Assembly (NCBI GenBank): GCA_028706835.1
Contig: JAQTVL010000115.1
Coordinates: 1 to 9,933 of the forward strand
Reading direction: 5' to 3'
Length of the DNA stretch: 9,933 nt
Origin: Phycisphaerae bacterium
GTDB taxonomy: Bacteria > Planctomycetota > Phycisphaerae > JAJVII01
Shown here: positions 1-6,651 of the stretch, piece after piece
Position numbering within the stretch: position 1 is the stretch's first letter
Layout of the letters: every line of letters begins with the position of its first letter
Notes under the pieces: generated by a model
Database searches by the model: none
Told to the model about the DNA's origin: nothing
Seen by the model: only the letters and a program-made list of their open reading frames with translations
Made by a program: the position numbers and the translations under genes

Positions 1-951
1 GCGAACGCGCTGGCGGATGCCGGCCTCGTCGGCTCGGCAGAGGAAGTCGACGTCGATCCCGCCGATCAGGCCGATCTTCCTGCCCCACAGCTTCTTCGTT
101 TCCGGCATCGGTCGGATGACGTCTTCGAAACTGTGCTTGGCGTCGACCTTCACCGTGTTGATGATATCGGGCATGATCTCGTCGAGCTTCCCGCAGGCGT
201 GGAGCAGATACTGCCGGCCGGCGGCGTGGGCGATTTCAGCGCATTTCCGGTGGCAAGGGAGCACGTTCTTGCGGATGAAGTCGGCCTGCACCATGGTGCC
301 GGTCTTGAAGCCCATGTCGTCGCTGCCCCAGATGAACCGGACCCGCGAGAACTGCGCAATCCGCCGCGTGAATTCCGTCTCCAGAGTCTGGATACGCTCG
401 ACCATGGCCTTGACCAGTTCCGGCTGGTCGTACATCGCCATGCACAACCCCTCGTAGCCCATGATCCAGCAGAGCTCCTCGAGCTGATGCGCGGTCAGCG
501 AGTAAAGGGCCATGTCGTCCGGCAGGTTCTTCTCGTACCACTCCAGGTCGGTGTAGTCGAGCTTGGCGGGGTCCGGCCAGGGGTACTTCTCGAAATCCTC
601 CATCGTCTGGATCATGCCGAGCCCTTCGTCGACCCAGCCTCGGGTGCCGCGAGTCTGCGCGCCGGCCACGGAGTCCGCGGTGCTCAGCCCCTTGCGCGGG
701 TAGTTCCAGTTGGCCGGCTGGCAGCGGAACCCGTCGTAGCCGAGGAACCGCTCCAGGGCGATGCGGGCCGGGCCACGCTTGCGGATGTCCTTGTCGTTGA
801 TGGCCGGGTCCAGGCCGAAGTGCTTGACGAGCGCCACATCGGTCTCGCCGTCACGAAAAAGTTCCAGGAAGTGAACGCGGCCAGCCTTCTTGCCCGGCGT
901 GAGCGCGTCGCGAAGGCCTTGCCAGTTGGGCCCGATTCTGTTCTCGAACAT
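1..951 (-). CDS. UroD/MtaA-family protein, possible methyltransferase (truncated by window edge)
   Basis: 317 N-terminal residues are visible and the gene runs off the left edge. The ATG at 951 is preceded by GGAGAG (957-962) at 5 nt. The sequence reads as the uroporphyrinogen decarboxylase superfamily: a W-G-S-D-D-M-G-F segment near the middle, then HACG at residues 251-254, then GGIDVDFL near residue 300, where UroD relatives carry GNVDP. In the MtaA/CmuA/MetE-like branch an H-x-C pair binds zinc together with a later cysteine, which activates a thiol for methyl transfer from a corrinoid. The H-x-C is present; the third ligand would be expected beyond the edge. True heme-pathway UroD lacks this motif, so I infer a methyltransferase-like role with unknown substrate rather than heme synthesis. 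It is divergent from the HEPN-like gene, with 169 nt between starts. Confidence 0.8.
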   Translation of the reverse strand, partial: MFENRIGPNWQGLRDALTPGKKAGRVHFLELFRDGETDVALVKHFGLDPAINDKDIRKRGPARIALERFLGYDGFRCQPANWNYPRKGLSTADSVAGAQTRGTRGWVDEGLGMIQTMEDFEKYPWPDPAKLDYTDLEWYEKNLPDDMALYSLTAHQLEELCWIMGYEGLCMAMYDQPELVKAMVERIQTLETEFTRRIAQFSRVRFIWGSDDMGFKTGTMVQADFIRKNVLPCHRKCAEIAHAAGRQYLLHACGKLDEIMPDIINTVKVDAKHSFEDVIRPMPETKKLWGRKIGLIGGIDVDFLCRADEAGIRQRVR

Positions 952-1007
952 GGTCGCTCTCCAGTTACCGGGAAGCTATCGGAAAGGCTCGCTTGCGTCA
1001 ATGGCCT

Positions 1008-1068
1008 TCGGATCGGACGGCGGACAGCCAGCACGCGGAGGATTGAGATTGACGCGTTCGCGATCCGA
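1008..1068. repeat. 8-bp inverted repeat in divergent intergenic region
   Basis: TCGGATCG (1008-1015) and its exact reverse complement CGATCCGA (1061-1068) are separated by 45 nt inside the 169-nt gap between the divergent UroD-family and HEPN-like genes. The right copy lies in the spacer of the candidate plus-strand promoter. The placement would suit an operator pair or a hairpin, but chance is not excluded at this GC content. Confidence 0.4.
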
Positions 1069-1077
1069 TGCTCCAAT
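1049..1077 (+). promoter_or_regulatory. Candidate sigma70-type promoter for the HEPN-like/BolA-like module
   Basis: TTGACG (1049-1054, 5 of 6 matches to the -35 consensus) is followed after 17 nt by TCCAAT (1072-1077, 4 of 6 matches to -10). A start near 1084 would leave a leader of about 37 nt before the ATG at 1121. This is seen only as a sequence match. Confidence 0.35.
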
Positions 1078-1120
1078 TGCACTCAGTCGCCGCGGTTTCA
1101 TTCGGTCCCCGGGGCACGTC

Positions 1121-1567
1121 ATGACCAAGTATGCGCACAGCGGTCGAACCGAGCAACGAAAGGCCGGGAACAAACGTTACATTGATGCTCAGCGGTTACA
1201 GGGGCAGCGTCGCTGGCGCGGCGCGATGTACCTGGCCGGGTACGCCATCGAGTGCCTGTTGAAAGCGCAGTTGATGGAGAAGTTTGGGCTCGACACGCTA
1301 CAGGAACTTGAGGGTGAGATTGTCAGAAGGTCAGGGCATCCATTGGATGTCTTCACCCACAGCATCGAGGCTCTGTTGCAGTTGAGCGGAGCGCGTGATC
1401 GGCTCCTTCAGAGTTCTGGAGACCAGAAGATCTTGCGCGCCTACCACACCTGCAACCGCTGGAACCCGTCGTGGCGATACAATCCGACAGAGGGCAATGT
1501 GGAAGACTGTGGCGAATTCATGGATGCGGTTGATCTATTCAGGCAATACGTTGCCAACAATGTTTGA
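1121..1567 (+). CDS. HEPN-like domain protein
   Basis: 148 residues, predicted all-helical. The ATG at 1121 was chosen because homology-like sequence begins there (R-T-E-Q-R-K-A-G, then Y-I-D-A-Q-R-L); the frame stays open upstream but nothing there looks conserved, and the ribosome site is weak. HEPN-like features are RWRGAMYLAGYAIECLLKA (residues 31-49), FTHSIEALLQLSG (78-90) and WNPSWRY followed by a C-terminal helix (114-144). Many HEPN proteins are RNases or toxins using R-x4-6-H, but no canonical R-x4-6-H is evident here; the nearest is R106-A-Y-H109, with shorter spacing. Catalysis is therefore doubtful. The stop at 1567 is 17 nt before the next start, so the two genes are very likely co-translated. 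Usual HEPN partners are minimal nucleotidyltransferases, which the neighbour does not resemble. The family call is fairly good; the function is unknown. Confidence 0.65.
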   Translation: MTKYAHSGRTEQRKAGNKRYIDAQRLQGQRRWRGAMYLAGYAIECLLKAQLMEKFGLDTLQELEGEIVRRSGHPLDVFTHSIEALLQLSGARDRLLQSSGDQKILRAYHTCNRWNPSWRYNPTEGNVEDCGEFMDAVDLFRQYVANNV

Positions 1568-1584
1568 GCTTCAAGGAGATGCCG

Positions 1585-1839
1585 ATGCCGGCCAACGCTC
1601 AGTTGAAGAAGAAGATTGAAGACACCCTGCGCCCTGAGTTTCCCGGGGAGACGGTAGATGTCTCGGACGGCGTCGCTGACAACATCCATGTTGTTGTCGT
1701 GTCGAGGAAGTTCCGCGGACTTCGTGAGAAGGAGAAGCAGGATCTTCTCTGGAAGGTCATCGACCAGGGCGATCTGACGGACGCCGAGAAAATCAAAATC
1801 TCGTTGATCCTGCCGTACAGTCCCGATGATCTGAAATAG
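1585..1839 (+). CDS. BolA-like small protein paired with the HEPN-like gene
   Basis: 84 residues. The ATG at 1585 is chosen because AAGGAG (1573-1578) sits 6 nt before it; the ATG at 1579 directly abuts that site and the TTG at 1564 has none. The order of elements resembles the BolA / class II KH-type fold: N-terminal helix, a V-D-V-S-D-G segment (24-29), a hydrophobic strand I-H-V-V-V-V-S (34-40), F-R-G (43-45, like the BolA F-x-G), a helix (47-60), a strand I-K-I-S-L-I-L (69-75) and a Y-S-P-D-D-L tail like the BolA T-P-E-E-W end. The histidines typical of BolA after F-x-G and in the last strand are absent, so Fe-S binding with a glutaredoxin is unlikely. It is probably the cognate partner of the upstream protein. 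The fold assignment is inference from pattern; the base composition is visibly less GC-rich than in the flanking core genes. Confidence 0.5.
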   Translation: MPANAQLKKKIEDTLRPEFPGETVDVSDGVADNIHVVVVSRKFRGLREKEKQDLLWKVIDQGDLTDAEKIKISLILPYSPDDLK

Positions 1840-1854
1840 GGACGCGAGTCGTCC
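1840..1854. other. Short palindrome filling the convergent gap between BolA-like gene and guaA
   Basis: GGACG (1840-1844), a 5-nt loop and CGTCC (1850-1854) make a perfect 5-bp stem. It occupies the entire 15-nt gap between two convergent stop codons. No T-tract follows on either strand, so a terminator role is only a possibility. Confidence 0.25.
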
Positions 1855-3399
1855 TCACTCCCATTCGATCGTGGCCGGGGGTTTGCTGGACAGGTCGTAG
1901 ACGACGCGGTTCACGCCGCGGACTTCGTTGATGATCCGGTTGGCGATGATCGCCAGCACTTCGTACGGGATGCGGACCCAGTCAGCCGTCATGAAGTCCC
2001 GCGTGTCCACCGCCCGCACGGCGATCGTGTAGTCGTAGCTCCGCCCGTCGCCCATCACGCCGACGCTGCTGATCGGCAGCAGCACCGCGAACGCCTGGGC
2101 GATCGAGCGATACAGGTTGGCCACGCGGATTTCCTCGATCACAATCGCGTCGGCTTCGCGGAGCAGTTCCAGCCGCTCGCGCGACACCTCGCCGAGGATT
2201 CGCACCGCCAGGCCCGGGCCCGGGAACGGATGCCGCCAGACCATTTCCTCGGGCAGGCCGAGGTGCTCGCCGACGAGTCGGACCTCGTCTTTGAACAGGT
2301 CGCGCAGCGGCTCGACCAGCTCGAAGCCGAGCTGCGCCGGCAGGCCCCAGACGTTGTGGTGGCCCTTGATGACGTCGGCCTTGCCCCCGACGCTCGAACC
2401 GGACTCGATCACGTCCGGGTACAGCGTGCCCTGGGCCAGGAACTTCGCGTTCTCGATCGACTTCGCCTCGGCCTTGAACGCCTCGATGAACTCGTGGCCG
2501 ATGATCTTCCGCTTCTGTTGCGGATCGATCACGCCCTTGAGCCGGTCGAGGAACCGGTCGGCGGCGTCGGCGACCCGCAGGTCGAGCTTGAAGTGGTCGC
2601 GGAACGTCGAGGCGACAAGCTCCGGCTCGTTCTTCCGCAGCAGGCCGTTGTCCACGAAGATGCACACAAGCTGGTCGCCGATCGCCCGGTGCAGCAACGC
2701 CGCGGTGACGGCGGAGTCCACGCCGCCGGACAGCCCGCAGATCACGCGGGCCGAGCCCACCTTCCCGCGGATCGCCGCGATCGACTCCTCGATGAAACTG
2801 CCCATCTGCCACGTGCCGGCGCAGCCGCAGATGTCGTAGACGAAGTTGCGGATGATCTGGCTGCCCAGCGCGGTGTGCGTGACCTCGGGGTGGAACTGCA
2901 CGCCGTAGAACGGCAGCGTGCGGTGCTTGACGGCCGCGACGGGGCAGTTGCCGGTCGTGGCCAGCGGCTCGAACTGCTCGCCGACGCGCTGCACCTGGTC
3001 GCCGTGGCTCATCCAGACGATGGTGTCGGCGGGCATGTGGGCCAGCAGGCTTGTCGCCCCCAGCACCGTCAGCTTGGTCCTGCCGAACTCGCGGGTGGGC
3101 GTGGGCTTGACCTCGCCGCCGAGCTTGGCGCAGCCGATCTGCATGCCGTAGCAGATGCCCAGCACAGGCACGCCGAGCTTGAAGATTTCGGCGTCGCAGT
3201 CCGGGGCGCCCGCGGCGTAGACCGACGCAGGCCCGCCGGACAGGATGACGCCCTTCACGCCGCGGCGCTTCAGCTCGGCTGCGGGCGTCGCCGGCGGCAG
3301 CAGTTGGCTGTGCACGTTCTGCTCGCGGACCCGTCGGGCGATAAGCTGGGCCGTCTGGCTGCCGAAATCCAATACTGCGATCGTTTCGTGCGTTTCCAC
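1855..3399 (-). CDS. guaA: GMP synthase (glutamine-hydrolysing)
   Basis: Converts XMP to GMP with ATP and glutamine-derived ammonia, the last step of GMP synthesis. With the GTG at 3399 the protein has 514 residues. The N-terminal class I glutamine amidotransferase begins IAVLDFGSQTAQLIARRVRE and carries the triad C83 (in GICYGMQ), H169 and E171 (in FHPEV). The ATP pyrophosphatase domain has the PP-loop SGGVDS at 223-228, and the C-terminal dimerisation domain ends in YDLSSKPPATIEWE, the family signature. All key residues are intact and the length is normal. Start choice: GTG 3399 has an AGGGA about 9 nt upstream and fits family N-termini; a TTG at 3441 would add 14 unconserved residues and lacks a visible ribosome site. 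The gene converges on the BolA-like gene (15 nt) and diverges from vapB. Confidence 0.97.
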   Translation of the reverse strand: METHETIAVLDFGSQTAQLIARRVREQNVHSQLLPPATPAAELKRRGVKGVILSGGPASVYAAGAPDCDAEIFKLGVPVLGICYGMQIGCAKLGGEVKPTPTREFGRTKLTVLGATSLLAHMPADTIVWMSHGDQVQRVGEQFEPLATTGNCPVAAVKHRTLPFYGVQFHPEVTHTALGSQIIRNFVYDICGCAGTWQMGSFIEESIAAIRGKVGSARVICGLSGGVDSAVTAALLHRAIGDQLVCIFVDNGLLRKNEPELVASTFRDHFKLDLRVADAADRFLDRLKGVIDPQQKRKIIGHEFIEAFKAEAKSIENAKFLAQGTLYPDVIESGSSVGGKADVIKGHHNVWGLPAQLGFELVEPLRDLFKDEVRLVGEHLGLPEEMVWRHPFPGPGLAVRILGEVSRERLELLREADAIVIEEIRVANLYRSIAQAFAVLLPISSVGVMGDGRSYDYTIAVRAVDTRDFMTADWVRIPYEVLAIIANRIINEVRGVNRVVYDLSSKPPATIEWE

Positions 3400-3549
3400 G
3401 GTCTCGATTCCCTGTTGATTGGAGGCCGAGCTGTGCGTCAAACCTGTGGCTCGGCGAAGCGGACAATCTACTCAATCTCGGCGTTTGGCGATAGCGAAAA
3501 TTGCCGACCAACCGCCTGTTTGTCTGCGAACTTAAGGCGAACAAAATGA

Positions 3550-3570
3550 ACTTAGTCCTGGACTTAGTCC
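3550..3570. promoter_or_regulatory. Candidate vapBC operator: two 9-bp direct repeats with a nested palindrome
   Basis: ACTTAGTCC occurs at 3550-3558 and again at 3562-3570, separated by TGG. The junction also forms an inverted repeat AGTCC-T-GGACT (3554-3564). The second copy and the palindrome overlap the proposed -35 element of the toxin-antitoxin promoter, where an autoregulating antitoxin would be expected to bind. The repeats are seen directly; the binding role is inferred from how VapB/Phd-type antitoxins usually act. Confidence 0.5.
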
Positions 3571-3586
3571 ATTATTATGCTATGAT
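3559..3586 (+). promoter_or_regulatory. Candidate vapBC promoter
   Basis: TGGACT (3559-3564, 4 of 6 to -35), a 16-nt spacer, and TATGAT (3581-3586, 5 of 6 to -10). The AT-rich stretch stands out from its GC-rich surroundings. Transcription would start near 3593, leaving a leader of about 14 nt that is mostly the ribosome site GAGGTGA (3593-3599). Confidence 0.5.
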
Positions 3587-3606
3587 TCATGCGAGGTGAA
3601 CCGATC

Positions 3607-3870
3607 ATGACCACGGTCAACATACACGAGGCAAAGACGCATTTGTCCGCCCTGCTGAGGCGGGTGGCCGCCGGCGAAGAGGTCGTGATTGCCAGGGCCG
3701 GGCATCCGGTGGCGAGGATCGTGCGGGCGGAGCAACCCGCGCAACCTCGCGTGCCGGGCAGCGCCAGGGGGGAAGTCTGGATGGCGGATGATTTCGACAC
3801 GCTGTCGGAAGATGAACTCAAATTGTTCGAGGAGGGTCCCATCTTCCCCGAAGAACCGGAGGGTAAGTGA
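3607..3870 (+). CDS. Type II antitoxin, Phd/YefM (VapB-like) family
   Basis: 87 residues. The ATG at 3607 is preferred over an in-frame ATG at 3589 because GAGGTGA (3593-3599) lies 7 nt before it and the protein then begins MTTVNIHEAKTHLSALLRRV, the usual Phd/YefM N-terminus. Residues 1 to about 50 form the dimerising DNA-binding domain (G-E-E-V-V-I-A-R-A-G-H-P-V-A-R-I at 23-38). The C-terminal tail is acidic (DDFDTLSEDELKLFEEG), as expected for the segment that wraps and blocks the toxin. By family role it neutralises the downstream PIN toxin and represses its own promoter, which carries direct repeats. Its TGA overlaps the toxin GTG (GTGA), so translation is coupled. Confidence 0.92.
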   Translation: MTTVNIHEAKTHLSALLRRVAAGEEVVIARAGHPVARIVRAEQPAQPRVPGSARGEVWMADDFDTLSEDELKLFEEGPIFPEEPEGK

Positions 3871-4253
3871 GAATCCTCCTGGATACCCATGCGTTCGTCT
3901 GGTTCGTATCCGATTTCAAACGGCTTTCGGATCGCGCCTTGACAGCCATGAAGGATCCGGGAAACGAGTTGCTGTTGAGCACCGCCAGTGCGTGGGAGAT
4001 CGCGATCAAAGCCACCGTCGGGAAGATGAACGTGGCCACCCCCGTTCACGCGTTCATACCCAAACACCTGGCAGCCAATCGCATCCTGCCACTACCGGTC
4101 GAACTAAGCCACGCGATGCGAACTGCCGATCTGCCCCTGCACCATCGCGACCCGTTCGACCGGCTGCTGATCGCCCAGGCGCAGGTCGAGCGAATCCCGA
4201 TCATCTCGGCGGATCGGCAGTTTGCTAAGTACGATGTGGAAGTGCTGTGGTGA
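3867..4253 (+). CDS. PIN-domain ribonuclease toxin (VapC-like)
   Basis: 128 residues, beginning at a GTG that overlaps the antitoxin stop by 4 nt. It is a single PIN domain with all four acidic positions intact: D6 in LLDTHAFVWF, E44 in SAWEIAIK, D98 in HRDPFDRLLIAQA and D116 in IISAD. These bind the metal ions used to cut RNA; VapC relatives commonly cleave tRNA or rRNA, but the target here cannot be read from sequence. The L-D-T-H-A and H-H-R-D-P-F-D-R motifs place it in the Sll0205-like VapC subgroup. Length is normal and no lesion is seen, so the module looks functional. It converges on the lipoprotein gene with 31 nt between the stops. Confidence 0.93.
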   Translation: MRILLDTHAFVWFVSDFKRLSDRALTAMKDPGNELLLSTASAWEIAIKATVGKMNVATPVHAFIPKHLAANRILPLPVELSHAMRTADLPLHHRDPFDRLLIAQAQVERIPIISADRQFAKYDVEVLW

Positions 4254-4284
4254 CCTATTGCGGCGCGACGGAACTCCCCGCTAA

Positions 4285-4908
4285 TCAGTGTCCCTTGGCG
4301 GTCGGCTGCGTTGTTGTAACCGTGGTGTCGAACGGGACAGGACGGTTAGGGTCAAGGTCCGAGTGTAGGACCGTGGCCGTAGCCCCCACATCCCCCGTCC
4401 GATCCGTCACGGTGTTCTCCCAGACCGGGTGGACGAAGACCGTCACCGGCAGGGCCACCAGGTTGACAATGAACCGCGCCGGGCAGTACACGGCGGCCAG
4501 GACGCTCATGTCCTTGTCGCCCCAGATCGCCTTTGTCTCGACCGGATCGGCGAACCACAACGGCATGTGCGACACCTTGCCGTTGGAGAACTGGGTTGTC
4601 TGCGATGGCCAGTTGCGGAACCGCAGGCCGTCGGCGAAGGCCACCGCCAGCGCCGGATTGGCCTGCCCGACCTCCGGGTCCCGGTAGTGCGGGTCAGCCG
4701 GCCCATGCGGGAGGCGTTTCTGGACTTCCTTCTCGATCTCGTCTTCGCTGGGCGTGATGGTCGCGGGCGGGACGGGGGGTTCAGCCTCCGCGGCCACCGT
4801 GCGCTGGGTCATCTCCGCCACCTGCGGCAGAGGCGTCTTGCCCGTCTGCCCGGAGCAACCCAGTAAAGCCAGCAGGCCGATCGCGAGAATCACGGTTGCG
4901 GTCTTCAT
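4285..4908 (-). CDS. Hypothetical lipoprotein
   Basis: 207 residues. The ATG at 4908 is preceded by AAAGGA (4916-4921) at 7 nt. The N-terminus is a type II signal peptide: MKTATVILAIGLLALLGC, with lipobox L-L-G-C and Cys18 as the lipidation site, so a membrane-anchored envelope protein is expected. Residues 22-55 are rich in proline and acidic residues, probably a flexible linker. The mature domain (about 75-190) has a W-F-A-D-P segment, IWGDKDMSVLAAVYCPARF and a hydrophobic stretch ARFIVNLVALPVTVFVHPVW, which could be a second membrane-associated or buried segment. I do not recognise the family. It lies downstream of guaB on the same strand, with no clear terminator between them, but 122 nt of repeat-bearing DNA. 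Confidence 0.8.
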   Translation of the reverse strand: MKTATVILAIGLLALLGCSGQTGKTPLPQVAEMTQRTVAAEAEPPVPPATITPSEDEIEKEVQKRLPHGPADPHYRDPEVGQANPALAVAFADGLRFRNWPSQTTQFSNGKVSHMPLWFADPVETKAIWGDKDMSVLAAVYCPARFIVNLVALPVTVFVHPVWENTVTDRTGDVGATATVLHSDLDPNRPVPFDTTVTTTQPTAKGH

Positions 4909-4928
4909 GTCGGAATCCTTTCAAAGAG

Positions 4929-4970
4929 AGCTTTCAGCTCTCAGCTACCAGCGTTCAGCTTACAGCCAGA
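4929..4970. repeat. Degenerate heptanucleotide tandem repeat (consensus AGCTNNC)
   Basis: Six consecutive 7-nt units: AGCTTTC, AGCTCTC, AGCTACC, AGCGTTC, AGCTTAC, AGCCAGA. The phase is exact, with AGC invariant. The first two units also create an inverted repeat GAGAGCT-TTC-AGCTCTC (4926-4942). The array lies between the guaB stop and the lipoprotein ribosome site. It resembles the short tandem heptamers known from cyanobacteria in style only. Confidence 0.75.
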
Positions 4971-5030
4971 AGACTCCCGCGATGCTGACCGCCCAAACCT
5001 GACCGCTTCCTTGCTGACAGCTTCCTCGCT

Positions 5031-6497
5031 TCACTGCTCTGTCACCCAGTCGGAGGCGTAGTTCGGGGCCTCGCGGGTGATCGCAATATCGTGCGGGTGG
5101 CTCTCGGCCATGCTCGCCGCCGTCACGCGGACGAACTTCGCCTCGCTCCGCAGCAACGCGATGTCCTCCGTGCCGCAGTAGCCCATGCCCGCCCGCAGCC
5201 CGCCGACCAACTGGTAGACGAACTCCGCCAGCCGGCCGCGATACGGCACCCGGCCCTCCACGCCCTCCGGCACGAGCTTGTTGCTCTTGGCGCCGCTCTG
5301 GCCGTAGCGGTCCGCCGACCCCGCCACCATCGCGCCCAGCGAGCCCATGCCGCGGTATTCCTTGAACTGCCGGCCTTTGTAGATCACCGTCTGGCCGGGG
5401 CTCTCGTCGAGGCCCGCGAACAGCGAGCCGATCATCACGCAGTTGGCCCCCGCCGCGATCGCCTTGGTGATGTCGCCGCTGTGGCGGATGCCGCCGTCGG
5501 CGATCACCGGCACGCCGGCTGGGTCCGCCACGCCGACGACGTCCATGATCGCCGTCACCTGCGGAATGCCGACGCCGGCGACGATCCGCGTGGTGCAGAT
5601 GGCCCCGGGGCCGATGCCGACCTTGATGCCGTCCACGCCCGCCTCGATCAGGTCGCGGGCGGCGTCCGCGGTGGCCACGTTGCCCGCCACCACGTCGATC
5701 TTCCACTTCGACTTGATCTCGCGAACGCTCTTGATCACGTTATCGCTGTGCCCGTGGGCCGTGTCCACCACGATCAGGTCCACGTCGGCCTCGATGAGCT
5801 GCTGCACCCGCTCGAAGTCGAACACGCCCACCGCGGCCCCAACCCGCAGCCGGCCTCGGGCGTCGCGGCAACTGTTGGGGAACTGACGCGCCCGGTTGAT
5901 GTCGCGCATCGTGATCAGGCCGGCCAGTTCGTTGCCGTTGTTGACCAGCAGGAGCTTTTCGACCTTGGAGCGGTTGAGGATCTGCTCCGCCTCGTCGAGG
6001 GTGGTGCATGGCGGGGCGGTGACGAGGTTCTTGCTCGTCATCACCTTGCCGATTCTCTCGTCGTTCTCGCCGAGGAACGCCAGGTCGCGCCGGGTGATGA
6101 TGCCCACCAGCTTTCGACCCGCTTCGACGATCGGCACGCCGGAGATGTTGAAGTCGTGCATCAACTGGCGGGCCTTGCTCACCGGCTCTTCGGCGCCCAG
6201 CGTCACCGGGTCGACGATCACCCCGTGCTCGGACCGCTTGACCTTGCGGACCTCGCGGGCCTGGTTGGCTGCCGACAGGTTCTTGTGGATCACGCCGAGC
6301 CCGCCCTCCTGGGCCAGCGCGATCGCCAGCGCGGACTCGGTAACCGTGTCCATGGCCGCCGACAGCAGCGGGATTCGCAGCTCGACGTTTCGCGAGCACC
6401 GCGACCGCGTGTCCGCCTGCGTGGGCACGAACCCGGACCGGGCCGGGATCAGCAGCACGTCGTCGAATGTGATCCCCTCGCCGACGATCTTGTTCAT
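5031..6497 (-). CDS. guaB: IMP dehydrogenase
   Basis: Oxidises IMP to XMP with NAD+, the committed step to guanine nucleotides; GuaA, encoded downstream on the same strand, uses the product. 488 residues from the ATG at 6497, chosen because GAGGAG (6503-6508) lies 5 nt upstream and the protein then starts MNKIVGEGITFDDVLLIPA, the family N-terminus. The barrel is interrupted by two CBS domains (about residues 93-206), which in this family sense ATP/GTP. The catalytic loop GPGAICTTR has C301, ADGGI at 333-337 contacts IMP, and KEYRGMGSLGAM starts at 379. Full length with all key residues. Downstream lies the lipoprotein gene. Confidence 0.97.
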   Translation of the reverse strand: MNKIVGEGITFDDVLLIPARSGFVPTQADTRSRCSRNVELRIPLLSAAMDTVTESALAIALAQEGGLGVIHKNLSAANQAREVRKVKRSEHGVIVDPVTLGAEEPVSKARQLMHDFNISGVPIVEAGRKLVGIITRRDLAFLGENDERIGKVMTSKNLVTAPPCTTLDEAEQILNRSKVEKLLLVNNGNELAGLITMRDINRARQFPNSCRDARGRLRVGAAVGVFDFERVQQLIEADVDLIVVDTAHGHSDNVIKSVREIKSKWKIDVVAGNVATADAARDLIEAGVDGIKVGIGPGAICTTRIVAGVGIPQVTAIMDVVGVADPAGVPVIADGGIRHSGDITKAIAAGANCVMIGSLFAGLDESPGQTVIYKGRQFKEYRGMGSLGAMVAGSADRYGQSGAKSNKLVPEGVEGRVPYRGRLAEFVYQLVGGLRAGMGYCGTEDIALLRSEAKFVRVTAASMAESHPHDIAITREAPNYASDWVTEQ

Positions 6498-6535
6498 GTC
6501 TGCTCCTCGCATGACTCGCCGATGACCTCTTAGAA

Positions 6536-6564
6536 ACACTACCCAAACCAGACCAAGAACTCAA
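6536..6564 (-). promoter_or_regulatory. Weak candidate guaB promoter
   Basis: Read on the minus strand: TTGAGT (6564-6559, 4 of 6 to -35), 17 nt, TAGTGT (6541-6536, 3 of 6 to -10), about 40 nt before the guaB ATG. It lies in the 154-nt gap that separates guaB from the upstream unknown gene. Spacing is ideal but the -10 match is poor. No purine riboswitch-like sequence was recognised. Confidence 0.28.
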
Positions 6565-6651
6565 CGGCTCTGGTTCGGTGACTATCCAAGGACGATGACC
6601 GGAATCGTGGATTCCTGGGCGCCATCCGGAGAACCGTTTGCCGTCGCCAAC

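Noticed and set aside
1982..3544. Minus-strand open frame of 520 codons in another frame within guaA
   Set aside because: It is a frame-shifted reading of guaA, rich in Arg/Ala/Gly, with no domain signal.
2230..3549. Long plus-strand open frame of 439 codons opposite guaA
   Set aside because: The opposite strand encodes an intact GMP synthase with all motifs. The antisense frame is open because of GC-rich codon third positions and gives low-complexity sequence.
3400..3549. Purine riboswitch or clear promoter in the guaA leader
   Set aside because: No riboswitch-like conserved core and no well-spaced -35/-10 pair could be found on the minus strand.
4766..4781. G-run cluster as a G-quadruplex
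   Set aside because: There are only three clearly separated G-runs, and it lies inside the proline-rich linker codons of the lipoprotein gene, which explain the composition.
5091..6533. Plus-strand open frame of 480 codons opposite guaB
   Set aside because: Same reason: guaB is unmistakable, and the antisense translation is His/Arg/Ala/Val-rich without recognisable motifs.
6601..6615. GGAATC-GTG-GATTCC palindrome after the unknown gene, considered as a terminator
   Set aside because: The stem is only 6 bp and there is no T-tract on the minus strand side; it may be chance.
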